Shown: positions 1-10,265 of the stretch, piece after piece
Layout: each line of letters opens with the position of its first letter
How positions within the stretch are numbered: position 1 is the stretch's first letter
Origin: CADEEN01 sp963783785
GTDB lineage: Bacteria > Pseudomonadota > Gammaproteobacteria > Burkholderiales > Burkholderiaceae_C
Reading direction: 5' to 3'
Length of the DNA stretch: 64,000 nucleotides
NCBI GenBank assembly: GCA_963783785.1
Contig: CAWAOQ010000007.1
Span: 1 to 64,000 of the forward strand
Position numbers and translations under genes: made by a program
Notes under the pieces: generated by a model
The model's database searches: none
Told to the model about the DNA's origin: nothing
What the model saw: only the letters and a program-made list of their open reading frames with translations

Positions 1-150
1 TCATCGATCTTGCGATCGGTTTGAGTATTACGCGTTATGCCGTTCTTCACGCTCAAATTGAGCTGAAGTTTGGTGACGCAATCAAAAAGTTGCCGACGGC
101 ACGGTCTGCCATGAAGCAGTTTCCGTCGACAACACTGATTCGACTCTATG

Positions 151-164
151 AATTGTTAAAGAAC
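151..164 (-). promoter_or_regulatory. boxA-like antitermination motif in the rRNA spacer
   Basis: The minus strand reads GTTCTTTAACAATT, very close to the enterobacterial rrn boxA core. The same core recurs upstream of 16S at 2194-2207. Spacer boxA elements reload the Nus antitermination complex before 23S. The assignment rests on the motif and its position. Confidence 0.7.
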
Positions 165-181
165 GACAGCCGATCAAACGA

Positions 182-220
182 TCGGACACGCAAGCAATCG
201 CTGATCGCTTGCGTGTCCGA
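182..220. repeat. 14-bp perfect inverted repeat (hairpin) just after tRNA-Ala
   Basis: TCGGACACGCAAGC (182-195) and its exact reverse complement (207-220) enclose an 11-nt loop. On the transcribed minus strand the hairpin starts 7 nt after the tRNA-Ala CCA end. It may be an RNA processing structure; no T-tract follows, so it is not a terminator. Confidence 0.8.
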
Positions 221-227
221 TGTGAAG

Positions 228-303
228 TGGTGGAGGTGAACGGGATCGAACCGATGACCCCCTGCTTGCAAAGCAGGTGCTCTCCCAGCTGAGCTACACC
301 CCC
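228..303 (-). tRNA. tRNA-Ala (anticodon TGC)
   Basis: The minus strand folds into a standard 76-nt cloverleaf that begins GGGGGTGTAGCTCAG, carries TTTGCAA as the anticodon loop and ends with an encoded CCA. It lies in the rRNA spacer after tRNA-Ile, the usual proteobacterial Ile-Ala arrangement, and is co-transcribed with 16S. Confidence 0.97.
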
Positions 304-315
304 GATTGGACAGGA

Positions 316-392
316 TGGTGGGTCTGGTTGGATTCGAACCAACGACCCCCGCCTTATCAAGACGGTGCTCTAACCGACTGAGCTACAGACCC
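316..392 (-). tRNA. tRNA-Ile (anticodon GAT)
   Basis: This is a 77-nt minus-strand tRNA beginning GGGTCTGTAGCTCAG, with anticodon loop TTGATAA and an encoded CCA end. It sits about 150 nt downstream of the 16S 3' end and 12 nt before tRNA-Ala. Confidence 0.97.
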
Positions 393-539
393 ATCGCAAA
401 ACCAATGTGATCCGCGACGGTCCGACCCCGAGTCGAAACCAGCGCCAAGGCGCTTGGCCGCAATCGCCGGTTCACGTTTCACTCACTGTCGTAAAACAGC
501 CGATAAGGGTGAGCGCAAGAATTTGAGTGCATTTTCCAG

Positions 540-2068
<1,529 letters not shown>

Positions 2069-2172
2069 GATCTTGATTTGCTCTTAGGAATTGAAGTGAA
2101 CTTCACTTCAGTTTCCATGAGCGTTTAAGGTCATGAGACCTGAGTCTTTCGACTCTGGCACTCGCCTTCAAA

Positions 2173-2191
2173 CGCTCACGCTTATCGGCTG
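2173..2191 (-). other. 5' arm of the 16S RNase III processing stem
   Basis: The minus-strand leader CAGCCGATAAGCGTGAGCG pairs with the stretch 497-515 downstream of 16S at 18 of 19 positions. Partial pairing continues outward on both sides. A long helix that brackets 16S is the classical RNase III substrate that releases pre-16S. Confidence 0.75.
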
Positions 2192-2193
2192 TA

Positions 2194-2207
2194 GTTTGTT
2201 AAAGAAC
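2194..2207 (-). promoter_or_regulatory. rrn leader boxA
   Basis: The minus strand reads GTTCTTTAACAAAC, directly upstream of the 16S processing stem. It matches the spacer boxA at 151-164 and the known rrn antitermination element. Confidence 0.75.
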
Positions 2208-2253
2208 CGCGCCGTTTGGGGCGCCACTGACTTTCGTTCAGCGAAGAGATGGA

Positions 2254-2283
2254 ATTATCGGATTTTTTTCAATCCCTTGTCAA
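2254..2283 (-). promoter_or_regulatory. rRNA operon promoter (sigma70 type)
   Basis: On the minus strand a perfect -35 TTGACA (2283-2278) is followed after 18 nt by GATAAT (2259-2254). It lies about 190 nt upstream of 16S and ahead of the boxA leader. No other strong promoter is visible before 16S in the window. Confidence 0.7.
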
Positions 2284-2433
2284 GCACTAGGCTTTCTTTC
2301 CTTCGTGGCCCAGTCGGTGCGGGCGCAACCCGCGCTGAGCTCCGAAGGTCTGTGACTGTACCACTGACCGCGGCCCCGGCCACTGCCTGCTAGAGGCGCC
2401 AGCCTATACCCGGCGTGTGCCGGGAGCGTGGCG

Positions 2434-4200
2434 CTATGTCTGCACGCCAAGGAAGACGCGATCAGCCGTTCGCCGGGGTTCGTCCGAGCAGAGCACCTGC
2501 GGCAAAGCGGCGTGCAGCCGCTGCGTGTCGGCGCGCAACACGGCCTGCTTGACGGCCGCAATCTGTCGGGGGTGCATCGAAAAACTGCGCAGCCCCATCG
2601 CCAACAACATCGGCGTGAACGCCGGGTCGCCGGCCATTTCACCGCACACGCTGACAGCCTTGCCCGCGCTACGCGCTTTGGCAATCGTCGCGGCGATAAG
2701 CCCGACCACAGCGGGGTGCCAAGGGTCGTACAGATGGGCGACCCGCTCGTCCGCGCGGTCAATCGCCAACGTGTACTGGATCAGGTCATTGGTGCCGATC
2801 GAGACGAAATCGAAGTACTGCAGCAGACTATCAAGCATCAGGGCCGCTGCCGGCACCTCGATCATTGCACCGATCTCGACGTCGGTGTATGCCCGCCCAG
2901 CATCGCGCAATTGCTGCTTCGCGCGCTCCAGCGCCTCAAGCGTGAGCCTCGCCTCGCTCAGATGAGCCACCATGGGCAGCAGCAATTTGACCTTGCCGTA
3001 CGCGCTGGCCCTAAGGATCGCCCGCAACTGCCGGCGAAACATGGATGGCTCAGCGAGGCTCCAGCGGATCGCACGCAGGCCCAATGCCGGATTCAGCGCA
3101 TGTTCGTGACGCAACTCGTGGATCGTCAGCCGATCGAGGGGCTTGTCAGCGCCAACGTCGACCGTACGGATGGTCACCGGCAGCCCTTTCATCGCCGAGA
3201 CGGCCGATCGATAGGCTTCGAACTGCTCGTCCTCATCCGGCAGGTCCTGGCCGCGGCTCATGAACAGAAACTCGCTGCGGAACAGCCCAACGCCAACGGC
3301 GCCGGCTTCAAGCGCGGCAGCCGCATCTTCAGGCAGTTCGATATTGGCCAGCAGTTCGATGGGCTCGCCATCAAGCGTGATCGCTGGTGTGTGACGAAGG
3401 CGGTCCAGCCGCACACGCTCGAGTTCGACCTGGCGCTGGCGGTATCGGTACTCCTCCAGCACGATCGGTGGCGGGTTGACGATGACCGCACCCGAATCAC
3501 CGTCGATGACGACCCAGTCGTCCTGGCTGATCAACCGGCTGGCCTCGCGCGCGCCTACGACGGCCGGAATGTCCATGCTGCGCGCAACGATCGCTGTGTG
3601 CGATGTCCGGCCGCCAACGTCCGTCACAAACCCCGTGAACACGCTGCGTTTGAAGTGGAGCATGTCCGCCGGCGAGATGTCACTGGCGACCAATACCAGC
3701 GGCTCCTCGCCACCGAAATCCCGCACACCAGCCGCGGACGCGCCCCGGCCCCTGCTCGCATCGCGCGAAAGCGCGGCCAAGATACGCTCGGTCACCTGCT
3801 CAAGGTCGGCCTTGCGCTCGCGCAGGTACTCGTCCTCCATCTCATCGAACTGGCGCGCGAGCACCTCCAGTTGTGCCGACAGCGCCCACTCTGCGTTGTA
3901 GTGACGCTCGCGCACCCAATGCGCGGCGGCACCGGTCAGTGCGTCGTCGCGCACGAGCATCAAATGCACGTCAATCAGTGCCGGGAGTTCCTGAGGTGCG
4001 TCGGCAGGCATGTCTCGCTGCAGGGCAGCAAACTCGGCAGCCACTGCGTCACGGGCGTCTGCCAAGCGCGCGATCTCGGACTCGACCTGGAACGGCGCGA
4101 CGAAGTAGTGCGCCACGTCGATGCGACCCGATGCGACCAACACCGCACGGCCAATGGCAACGCCACGCGAGACCGCCAACCCGAACACCTGAATGCTCAT
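2434..4200 (-). CDS. ptsI: Phosphoenolpyruvate-protein phosphotransferase (PTS enzyme I)
   Basis: Enzyme I of the cytoplasmic PTS takes phosphate from PEP and passes it to HPr. The 588-residue product has the family's usual length and order: an HPr-binding N-terminal domain, the swivelling phospho-histidine domain with GGRTSHTAIVAR (His about 201), and the PEP-binding TIM barrel with GTNDLIQYT and a late CGEMAGD. The start MSIQVFGLAVSRG matches the family; a longer in-frame start at 4290 adds 30 unrelated residues. It is last in a minus-strand run after manX and ptsH. No sugar permease is present in the window, so a regulatory PTS is likely (inference). Confidence 0.95.
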   Translation of the reverse strand: MSIQVFGLAVSRGVAIGRAVLVASGRIDVAHYFVAPFQVESEIARLADARDAVAAEFAALQRDMPADAPQELPALIDVHLMLVRDDALTGAAAHWVRERHYNAEWALSAQLEVLARQFDEMEDEYLRERKADLEQVTERILAALSRDASRGRGASAAGVRDFGGEEPLVLVASDISPADMLHFKRSVFTGFVTDVGGRTSHTAIVARSMDIPAVVGAREASRLISQDDWVVIDGDSGAVIVNPPPIVLEEYRYRQRQVELERVRLDRLRHTPAITLDGEPIELLANIELPEDAAAALEAGAVGVGLFRSEFLFMSRGQDLPDEDEQFEAYRSAVSAMKGLPVTIRTVDVGADKPLDRLTIHELRHEHALNPALGLRAIRWSLAEPSMFRRQLRAILRASAYGKVKLLLPMVAHLSEARLTLEALERAKQQLRDAGRAYTDVEIGAMIEVPAAALMLDSLLQYFDFVSIGTNDLIQYTLAIDRADERVAHLYDPWHPAVVGLIAATIAKARSAGKAVSVCGEMAGDPAFTPMLLAMGLRSFSMHPRQIAAVKQAVLRADTQRLHAALPQVLCSDEPRRTADRVFLGVQT

Positions 4201-4330
4201 GCGAAAGACTGTATCAGCGACGTCATGGTCGCGGCCGATGTCGTCTGCATGTTGTTCGCCCGAAGGTGGCCCCAGGGATGGCCCGCCCAACGCAAAGGGC
4301 CGTCAGCTGAACGACCGCCCGGCTGGTTCG

Positions 4331-4600
4331 CTACTGGCTCTCACCGAAGCGGTCAGCGATCAGCGCAACGATCGCCTGCAGGGCATGTTGCTCGTCGATG
4401 CCGTCGGTCTCGATCTCCACTTCGCTGCCGAGACCGGCCGCAAGCATCATGACGCCCATGATGCTCTTGGCGTTGATGCGTCGGCCATTGCGACTCATGT
4501 GCACGTCGCAAGCGAAGCTGCCAGCCAGTTTGGTCAGTTTGGCTGATGCTCTGGCGTGCAGCCCGAGCTTATTGTTGATCGTGACAGTTGCCTTGAGCAT
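4331..4600 (-). CDS. ptsH: Phosphocarrier protein HPr
   Basis: This is the 89-residue HPr, the phosphate relay between enzyme I and EIIA. The phospho-acceptor His15 lies in GLHARASAKL, and Ser46 in NAKSIMGVM is the site that HPr kinase modifies in organisms that have one. The start at MLKATVTINN is the family start. The first 32 nt overlap the 3' end of manX in another frame, suggesting translational coupling. ptsI follows 130 nt downstream. Confidence 0.96.
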   Translation of the reverse strand: MLKATVTINNKLGLHARASAKLTKLAGSFACDVHMSRNGRRINAKSIMGVMMLAAGLGSEVEIETDGIDEQHALQAIVALIADRFGESQ

Positions 4601-5021
4601 CGAGTTCGGCGGGGCCGCGCGCCTGATTCTGCGGCCGAGTCGGGCTGACCTGCATTGCGCCTTGCACGCCGCCAGCCAGCGCGCGGCCAACCAGGCTGTC
4701 GATGGGCTCACTGCGGTAACACAGCGAGCGCCAAAGCATCGGCACATTGACGCCGGTAACCACCTTGATGTGCACTCCGTCGGCGAGCCGCTGCGCGATG
4801 TTGCAGGGCGTGGCGCCGAACACATCGGTCAGGATCAGCACCTCCGGCGTCGCCAATCGCCCCAGTAGCGCGGCAGCCTCCGCTTCAACCTGCTCGGCAG
4901 GCATCCCGGCGGAAACGTCGAGAGCGGCCAACGAACCTGAGCAGTCCGGATAGACATGCTCGGCCACGCTGCGCAATGCCGATGCGAGCGGGGCGTGGGC
5001 GATGACCAGTAGTCCAGGCAT
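4569..5021 (-). CDS. manX: PTS EIIA component, mannose/sorbose family
   Basis: This is a single-domain EIIA of the mannose family, 150 residues long, with phosphorylatable His9 in VIAHAPLASAL and the conserved TDVFGATPCNIA segment. In betaproteobacteria such stand-alone EIIA-Man proteins sit beside ptsHI and are thought to signal rather than transport. The last ~25 residues, rich in Gln, Arg and Pro, look like a loose tail that overlaps ptsH. An in-frame ATG at 5048 overlaps the upstream MFS stop as TAATG; I prefer 5021 because the family begins there. Confidence 0.88.
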   Translation of the reverse strand: MPGLLVIAHAPLASALRSVAEHVYPDCSGSLAALDVSAGMPAEQVEAEAAALLGRLATPEVLILTDVFGATPCNIAQRLADGVHIKVVTGVNVPMLWRSLCYRSEPIDSLVGRALAGGVQGAMQVSPTRPQNQARGPAELDAQGNCHDQQ

Positions 5022-5047
5022 TCGGTAGGCAGGTCGGAATCGGGGCA

Positions 5048-6295
5048 TTATCCAATGCCGGGTGCCGCGAGGGTCCGGCCGCGCCAGAGGAACCACGCGT
5101 AGGCGAGCGTGCAACCCAGCGCGAACAGAGCGAACGCTGCCTGGAATGCGCTCGCGCGCGGCCATCCGTGCGCCCGCAATGCATCGATGGCGAGCCCGAT
5201 GCCCCATTGCACACAGAACACGCCGGCGAAGATCACCAGATTGAACGCCGAGAGCGCGCGTCCCGCCGCGGCGGCTGGGAATGCCTGGGCCACCGCAGGC
5301 TGGCTGAGCGAGACGAAGGTGCACGACACGCACCAGACAGCCCACCAGGTTGGGCCCGCCTGCGCGCCAAGCCAGACGATGCCGAACAGCAGCACCAAAG
5401 GTAACGGTACACCGAGTGCGATCAGGCGATCGACCTGCCAACCGCGCTGCGTCAGGTGCGGCATCGCGACGCCCCAACCCAGGAATGCAAACAGCATCGA
5501 CAGGTTGATCGCAAACAGGCCCTGAGCCGCTTCGGCGGCACTGCGACCACCGACATCGGTGAGCCAAGGCCCAGCCCACAGTGATTGCACGGCCACCAGG
5601 CCGCCGTAGACCACGAACCCCAACGGCGCCATTCGGACGAAATAGGGATGGTGAAAGATCTCTCGATAGCCAAGCACCGCAGCATGTGGCAGCGGCGCGG
5701 CAGGCGCGTCGCGCGGCACCACCCAGCCGATCAGCGCGATCGACAGCGCCAGCAGGCCGGCGATCACCCAGAACAAGCCGCGCCACCCCACCGTAGGCAG
5801 AAGCCACTGCACCGGCAGCGTCGAAGCCAGCATGCCAAGCGACCCTGTCATCAGCATCCACGAGTTGGCACGCAACTGCGCAGCGACACCAAAGCGGTGG
5901 CGGTAAGCCGTCAACGGCGCCATCAAACACGCGGAGACACCGACGCCGATCAGCGCGCGCGCCACCAATAGCGTTGAGAAGCTGCGGGCCACCGCAAAGG
6001 CCCCGCAGGCCATCACCGCAAGGCCGAGGAAGACCATCAACACCCGCCGCGGACCATGGCGGTCCAGCGCCCGACCGAGCGGCAACTGCATCAGCGAGAA
6101 GCCGAGGAAATACGCTCCAGCAAGCAGACCGAGGTCAGCCGCAGACAGGCCCAACTCGACGCTGAACACGGGCGCCAGCGTTGCTGTCACCGCCCGCACC
6201 AGGGCAGAGAAGAAGTAGGCGAATGCAAACGCCGCGAAGATCGTCACAGCGACATGGGTCGGCGCCTGCTGCGAGGGCGATCCCACGGCGCTCAT
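5048..6295 (-). CDS. MFS transporter
   Basis: A 415-residue major facilitator protein with about 12 hydrophobic segments. The loop signature after helix 2 reads GRALDRHGPRRVLM, and a charged break near the middle separates the two six-helix halves. It lies in the inner membrane and its substrate cannot be read from the sequence. It starts inside the stop of the upstream exported-protein gene (ATGA overlap) and ends against manX, so all are probably co-transcribed. Confidence 0.85.
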   Translation of the reverse strand: MSAVGSPSQQAPTHVAVTIFAAFAFAYFFSALVRAVTATLAPVFSVELGLSAADLGLLAGAYFLGFSLMQLPLGRALDRHGPRRVLMVFLGLAVMACGAFAVARSFSTLLVARALIGVGVSACLMAPLTAYRHRFGVAAQLRANSWMLMTGSLGMLASTLPVQWLLPTVGWRGLFWVIAGLLALSIALIGWVVPRDAPAAPLPHAAVLGYREIFHHPYFVRMAPLGFVVYGGLVAVQSLWAGPWLTDVGGRSAAEAAQGLFAINLSMLFAFLGWGVAMPHLTQRGWQVDRLIALGVPLPLVLLFGIVWLGAQAGPTWWAVWCVSCTFVSLSQPAVAQAFPAAAAGRALSAFNLVIFAGVFCVQWGIGLAIDALRAHGWPRASAFQAAFALFALGCTLAYAWFLWRGRTLAAPGIG

Positions 6296-6819
6296 GACAC
6301 CAGCCGCAAGGAACCGAAGAACGTCTCGGTCGCTTCGACATCGAGTCGGGCACCCACCACCGTGGCCTGATAGACACGGGTCCCGCGCGCAAAAACGGCC
6401 ACGTGTTCCGCGACACGCTGGCCGCCGGACAGCTGGCCGGCGAATGCATGGCGCCCAGCGCCGGGCTGCGGTGTCATACCTTCGATGCGCACCGGCGTGG
6501 CCGTGTGTGAGCCCTCCGACCCAATGTTGCGCGCAGCCGCCATGGCCAGCTCGTCGAGCGCGCGACCGACCAACTGGGGTTGCACCACATCGGCAAAACC
6601 GACCGCATAGGTCACCCCAGCGGTCGAACAGGCGAACAGCGACATCTCGACCGCAACGCCCGCCAGGGTCAACTGGCGAGCATGACCCGCAGGCTTGCAC
6701 GGCAACAGCACCGCCAGGCCCGACTGATCGGGCCGCACTTCACGCCAATTGAGGTCGGGCGTGCAGGCGATGCCGACACAAGCCGCGGCCAACATCGCAG
6801 TGATCAGGCGCGCCTCCAT
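6292..6819 (-). CDS. Conserved exported protein of unknown function
   Basis: A 175-residue protein with an N-terminal hydrophobic stretch of about 18 residues ending near two cysteines (AAAC and GIAC). It is therefore secreted or possibly a lipoprotein, although neither site is a clean lipobox. I do not recognise the rest, which is a mixed alpha/beta sequence without obvious catalytic motifs. It overlaps the downstream MFS gene by 4 nt. It is divergent from the CoA-transferase gene, leaving only 39 nt between the two starts. Confidence 0.65.
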   Translation of the reverse strand: MEARLITAMLAAACVGIACTPDLNWREVRPDQSGLAVLLPCKPAGHARQLTLAGVAVEMSLFACSTAGVTYAVGFADVVQPQLVGRALDELAMAAARNIGSEGSHTATPVRIEGMTPQPGAGRHAFAGQLSGGQRVAEHVAVFARGTRVYQATVVGARLDVEATETFFGSLRLVS

Positions 6820-6858
6820 TGGGTGCGATTATCCGGGCAGCGCGCGTACGATCGTCGC

Positions 6859-8115
6859 ATGATGCAACCCCCTGCACTGCCCCCCGGCGCACTCGACGGC
6901 ATACGCGTGCTCGATCTGTCACGCGTGCTGGCCGGTCCCTGGTGCACACAGACATTGGCCGACCTGGGCGCCGATGTGATCAAGGTTGAGCGCCCCACCA
7001 GCGGTGGTCATCCTGGCGGTGACGATACGCGAGGGTGGGGGCCACCGTTCCTGAAAGACCGCGATGGCGACGACACCACGGAGGCGGCCTACTACCTCGG
7101 CTGCAACCGCAACAAGCGCTCGATCACGGTCGACCTGGCACAGCCGGAGGGCCAGGCACTGATCCGCCGGCTGGCCATGGAATGCGATGTGCTGGTCGAG
7201 AACTACAAGGTCGGCGACATGGCACGCTACGCACTCGATGAACCGTCGCTGCGGGCGGCCCAGCCGAGTCTGGTGTATTGCTCGATCACTGGCTTTGGCC
7301 AGACTGGTCCCTACCGCGACCGCGCCGGCTATGACTACGCGATCCAGGGCCTGGGCGGCCTGATGAGCGTGACTGGCGAGCGCGACGACCGCCCGGGAGG
7401 CGGACCTCAAAAGGTAGGCGTGGCCGTCGCCGATCTGTTCACCGGCCTGTATGCCACGGTGGCGATCCTGGCCGCGCTACGTCACCGCGATGCCACCGGC
7501 CTCGGACAGCACATCGACATGGCCCTGCTCGACTCGCAGGTGGCGATGCTGGCCAACCTCGGTGCCAACTACCTGGTCACCGGCGTGGCACCACGACGCG
7601 TCGGCAACGCCCACCAGAACATCGTGCCCTACCAAGTATTCGAGGCGGCCGATGGCCACCTGATCCTGGCCGTCGGCAACGACATGCAGTTCGCGCGCTT
7701 CTGCGAGGTGGCCGGCCGGCCGGAACTGGCCTGTGATGAGCGCTACATGCGCAATGCCGACCGCGTGCGCCACCGGGACATGCTGGTGCCCATGCTGGCC
7801 GAGGTGATGCGCACCCGCACCAAGCAGCAATGGCTCACGGCGCTCGACAGCGCCAAGGTACCGTGCGGCGCCATCAACGACCTGGCCGAGGTTTTCGAAG
7901 ACCCCCAGGTGCAAGCCCGGCAGATGGCCGTGCCGGTGCCACATCCGCTCACCGACAGTTTGCGCCTGGTCGCGAGCCCGATGAAACTGTCGGCAACCCC
8001 GGTGCAGGTGCGGCGACCCCCACCGCTGCTGGGGCAACATACCGATGAAGTGCTGGCCGACCTCGGCCTTGATAGCGCGGAGTGTGCACGCCTGCGCCAA
8101 CGTGGCGTGGTCTGA
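6859..8115 (+). CDS. CaiB/BaiF family (class III) CoA-transferase
   Basis: A 418-residue acyl-CoA transferase moving CoA between carboxylic acids. The N-terminal signature reads RVLDLSRVLAGPWCTQTLADLGADVIKVE. The FGQTGPYRDRAGYD region contains the Asp expected to form the covalent intermediate. The length is normal for the family. The specific acids cannot be assigned. The start could be the first or second ATG (6859 or 6862). Confidence 0.93.
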   Translation: MMQPPALPPGALDGIRVLDLSRVLAGPWCTQTLADLGADVIKVERPTSGGHPGGDDTRGWGPPFLKDRDGDDTTEAAYYLGCNRNKRSITVDLAQPEGQALIRRLAMECDVLVENYKVGDMARYALDEPSLRAAQPSLVYCSITGFGQTGPYRDRAGYDYAIQGLGGLMSVTGERDDRPGGGPQKVGVAVADLFTGLYATVAILAALRHRDATGLGQHIDMALLDSQVAMLANLGANYLVTGVAPRRVGNAHQNIVPYQVFEAADGHLILAVGNDMQFARFCEVAGRPELACDERYMRNADRVRHRDMLVPMLAEVMRTRTKQQWLTALDSAKVPCGAINDLAEVFEDPQVQARQMAVPVPHPLTDSLRLVASPMKLSATPVQVRRPPPLLGQHTDEVLADLGLDSAECARLRQRGVV

Positions 8116-8269
8116 ATCCGAGACCCGTCCATTCACTGCGCTGGCCAGACACCCCTTTTCGGAGTCACGCTGACCAGCATACCCGCACACTGCCCGCCTC
8201 AGCTCGGGGAGTTTCCGACAAGGTTGGCTCGTTCCGCTGTTGCAACCGTCGTCGCGGCACTTGCACACG

Positions 8270-8523
8270 CCATACGAGACGGTGGCCGTCGCGATGATGG
8301 ACCCGCGCAGCCTATGTCTGCCACTTTGAAAAGAAGCGGCGACGGCCGAGTTCGGCCCCGTGGTCGACAACACGCGGCAAGACCCGAGTAATTCGGCGAC
8401 ATTGGGGTGACACCGACCGCATTCGTGATTGCCCGGCGCGGCACCGTCGTCAAGCGTTACGACGGCCCTCCCGACTTCGCAGCGCTGCACGCGCTGATCG
8501 AAAACCTGTTGGCGCTGCCCTGA
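8270..8523 (+). pseudogene. Remnant of a TlpA-like thioredoxin-fold disulfide reductase
   Basis: Three different frames together spell the C-terminal half of a TlpA-family protein: PYETVAVAMMDPR, then YVCHFEKKRRRP, then FGDIGVTPTAFVIARRG and a tail ending ALIENLLALP before a stop at 8521-8523. Stops and frameshifts separate the pieces. The N-terminal half with the CxxC active site is not found upstream. The rest of 8116-8533, between the CoA-transferase and lipA, holds nothing else I can support. Confidence 0.7.
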
Positions 8524-8533
8524 TCGCGTTGCC

Positions 8534-9511
8534 TCAGGGCAGCGTGCCGGCCACGCCGGCTGCATGCGCCTGCTGGTCGGCGTGATAGCTCGAGCGCACC
8601 ATGGCCCCGACTGCCGCGTGGCTGAACCCCAGCGCAGCGGCCTCGCGCTCAAACATCTTGAATGTGTCGGGGTGCACGTAGCGCCGCACTGGCAGGTGGT
8701 GGCCGCTCGGCGCCAAGTACTGGCCGATCGTCAGCATGTCGATGTCATGCGCACGCATGTCACGCAATACGGCCAGGATCTCGTCGTCGGTCTCACCCAG
8801 GCCGACCATCAAACCGCTCTTGGTCGGTATACGCGGGTGCAGTGCCTTGAACTTCTTCAGCAGGTTCAGGCTGAACGCGTAATCGCTGCCTGGGCGCGCT
8901 TCCTTGTACAAACGTGGCACCGTCTCCAGGTTGTGGTTCATCACGTCGGGGGGCGCGGCTTTCAAGACCTCGAGCGCGCGATCGTCGCGGCCGCGGAAGT
9001 CGGGTACCAGCACCTCGATCTGCGTCGCCGGCGACAACGCGCGCGTCTGGCGGATGCAGGCGACAAAATGGGCTGCACCGCCATCGCGCAGGTCATCCCT
9101 GTCGACACTGGTGATGACCACGTACTTCAGTTTGAGTGCGGCAATCGTGCGCGCCAGATTCAGCGGTTCATCGACATCGAGCGGATCCGGGCGGCCATGA
9201 CCGACGTCGCAGAATGGGCAACGCCTCGTGCACTTGTCGCCCATGATCATGAAAGTCGCCGTGCCCTTGCCGAAGCATTCGCCGATGTTGGGGCAGCTGG
9301 CCTCCTCGCACACCGAATGCAGCTTGTGCTCGCGCAGGATCTGCTTGATCTCGTAGAACCGCGTACTCGGGCTGCCCGCCTTGACCCGGATCCATTCGGG
9401 CTTCTTCAACACTTCGGCCGGCACCACCTTGATCGGGATTCGCGCGGTCTTCGCTTGCGCCTTCTGCTTGGCAGTCGGGTCGTAGGCCGGCGTCTCGGGC
9501 TTCTCGGTCAT
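8534..9511 (-). CDS. lipA: Lipoyl synthase
   Basis: A radical-SAM enzyme that inserts two sulfurs into octanoyl groups on lipoyl domains. The 325-residue product has the auxiliary-cluster cysteines C68, C73 and C79 (CEEASCPNIGEC), the SAM-cluster motif CTRRCPFC (C94, C98, C101) and the diagnostic C-terminal RSSYHAD. Its start overlaps the lipB stop by 4 nt (ATGA), so the two steps of lipoate synthesis are translationally coupled. Confidence 0.98.
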   Translation of the reverse strand: MTEKPETPAYDPTAKQKAQAKTARIPIKVVPAEVLKKPEWIRVKAGSPSTRFYEIKQILREHKLHSVCEEASCPNIGECFGKGTATFMIMGDKCTRRCPFCDVGHGRPDPLDVDEPLNLARTIAALKLKYVVITSVDRDDLRDGGAAHFVACIRQTRALSPATQIEVLVPDFRGRDDRALEVLKAAPPDVMNHNLETVPRLYKEARPGSDYAFSLNLLKKFKALHPRIPTKSGLMVGLGETDDEILAVLRDMRAHDIDMLTIGQYLAPSGHHLPVRRYVHPDTFKMFEREAAALGFSHAAVGAMVRSSYHADQQAHAAGVAGTLP

Positions 9512-10176
9512 GGTGTGAACTGGCTGGCCAGGCGCGCAGCGAGCCGTTCGGCCGCCTCTTCCCAGCTGGTGAAAATACCCAGTCTAGCGAGATCGACTGT
9601 CTGCAGACCGACGTAGCCGCATGGGTTGATGCGCGAGAAGGGCTCCAGGTCCATCGCCACGTTGAGTGCCACGCCGTGGTAGGCGCAGTGGCGGCTGACC
9701 TTGATGCCGAGCGCCGCGATCTTGCCGAGGCCACGAAACGGGTCGCGCGGGTCCGCCGGCCCCCGCAGGGCAGCGTGCGAAAGCGGATCGTCCAGCCGCA
9801 CGTAGATGCCCGGGGCGCCAGCGATGCGGTGCCCCGTGACACCATAGCTCTCGAGCACCTTGAGCACTGCCGCCTCAATGCGGAACACGTACTCCTTGAC
9901 GTAGATCGACAGACGCATCAAGTCCACGAGGGGATAGCCGACCACCTGGCCCGGCCCGTGGTAGGTGACCTGGCCGCCGCGATTGCTCGGCAGCACGGGG
10001 ATGGCGCCCGGGCCGAGCACATGCTCCGGCCGCCCGGCGACTCCCTGCGTGAACACCGGCGCGTGCTCGGCCAGCCACAGTTCGTCGGGCGTGGACTCGC
10101 TGCGACCCTCGGTAAAGCAGCGCATCGCGTCGGCGGTGGCAGCCCAGTCGCAGTGGCCGAGGTAGCGGATTTGCAT
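9508..10176 (-). CDS. lipB: Octanoyl-[ACP]-protein N-octanoyltransferase
   Basis: Transfers octanoate from ACP to lipoyl domains, the step before LipA. The 222-residue product carries GGQVTYHGPGQVVGYP, the Lys of the catalytic pair in GLGKIAALGIKVSR (about K152) and the nucleophilic Cys in INPCGYVG (about C186). The start at MQIRYLGHCDW matches the family; the 47 extra residues possible upstream do not. Confidence 0.96.
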   Translation of the reverse strand: MQIRYLGHCDWAATADAMRCFTEGRSESTPDELWLAEHAPVFTQGVAGRPEHVLGPGAIPVLPSNRGGQVTYHGPGQVVGYPLVDLMRLSIYVKEYVFRIEAAVLKVLESYGVTGHRIAGAPGIYVRLDDPLSHAALRGPADPRDPFRGLGKIAALGIKVSRHCAYHGVALNVAMDLEPFSRINPCGYVGLQTVDLARLGIFTSWEEAAERLAARLASQFTP

Positions 10177-10265
10177 GGCAGCACCAGTCTCGCATGGCCC
10201 TTGGTTCGAAAGGTCTTGCCATGCCGGCACGACTTGCAAGCAAGTGCGGGTATTGTCTCGACGAG

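Larger units (their letters stand above)
1..227 (-). other. 16S-23S internal transcribed spacer, part between tRNA-Ala and 23S
   Basis: On the minus strand the rRNA operon reads 16S, tRNA-Ile, tRNA-Ala and then this spacer. The 23S gene must lie beyond position 1. The spacer holds a boxA-like antitermination motif and a long perfect hairpin, listed separately. Open reading frames that cross it show no protein-like features. Confidence 0.85.

Noticed and set aside
182..220. Terminator after tRNA-Ala
   Set aside because: No T-tract follows the stem, and the 23S gene still has to be transcribed downstream.
2428..4452. A 674-codon plus-strand frame opposite ptsI and ptsH
   Set aside because: It is a shadow frame of enzyme I and HPr, and its composition is not protein-like.
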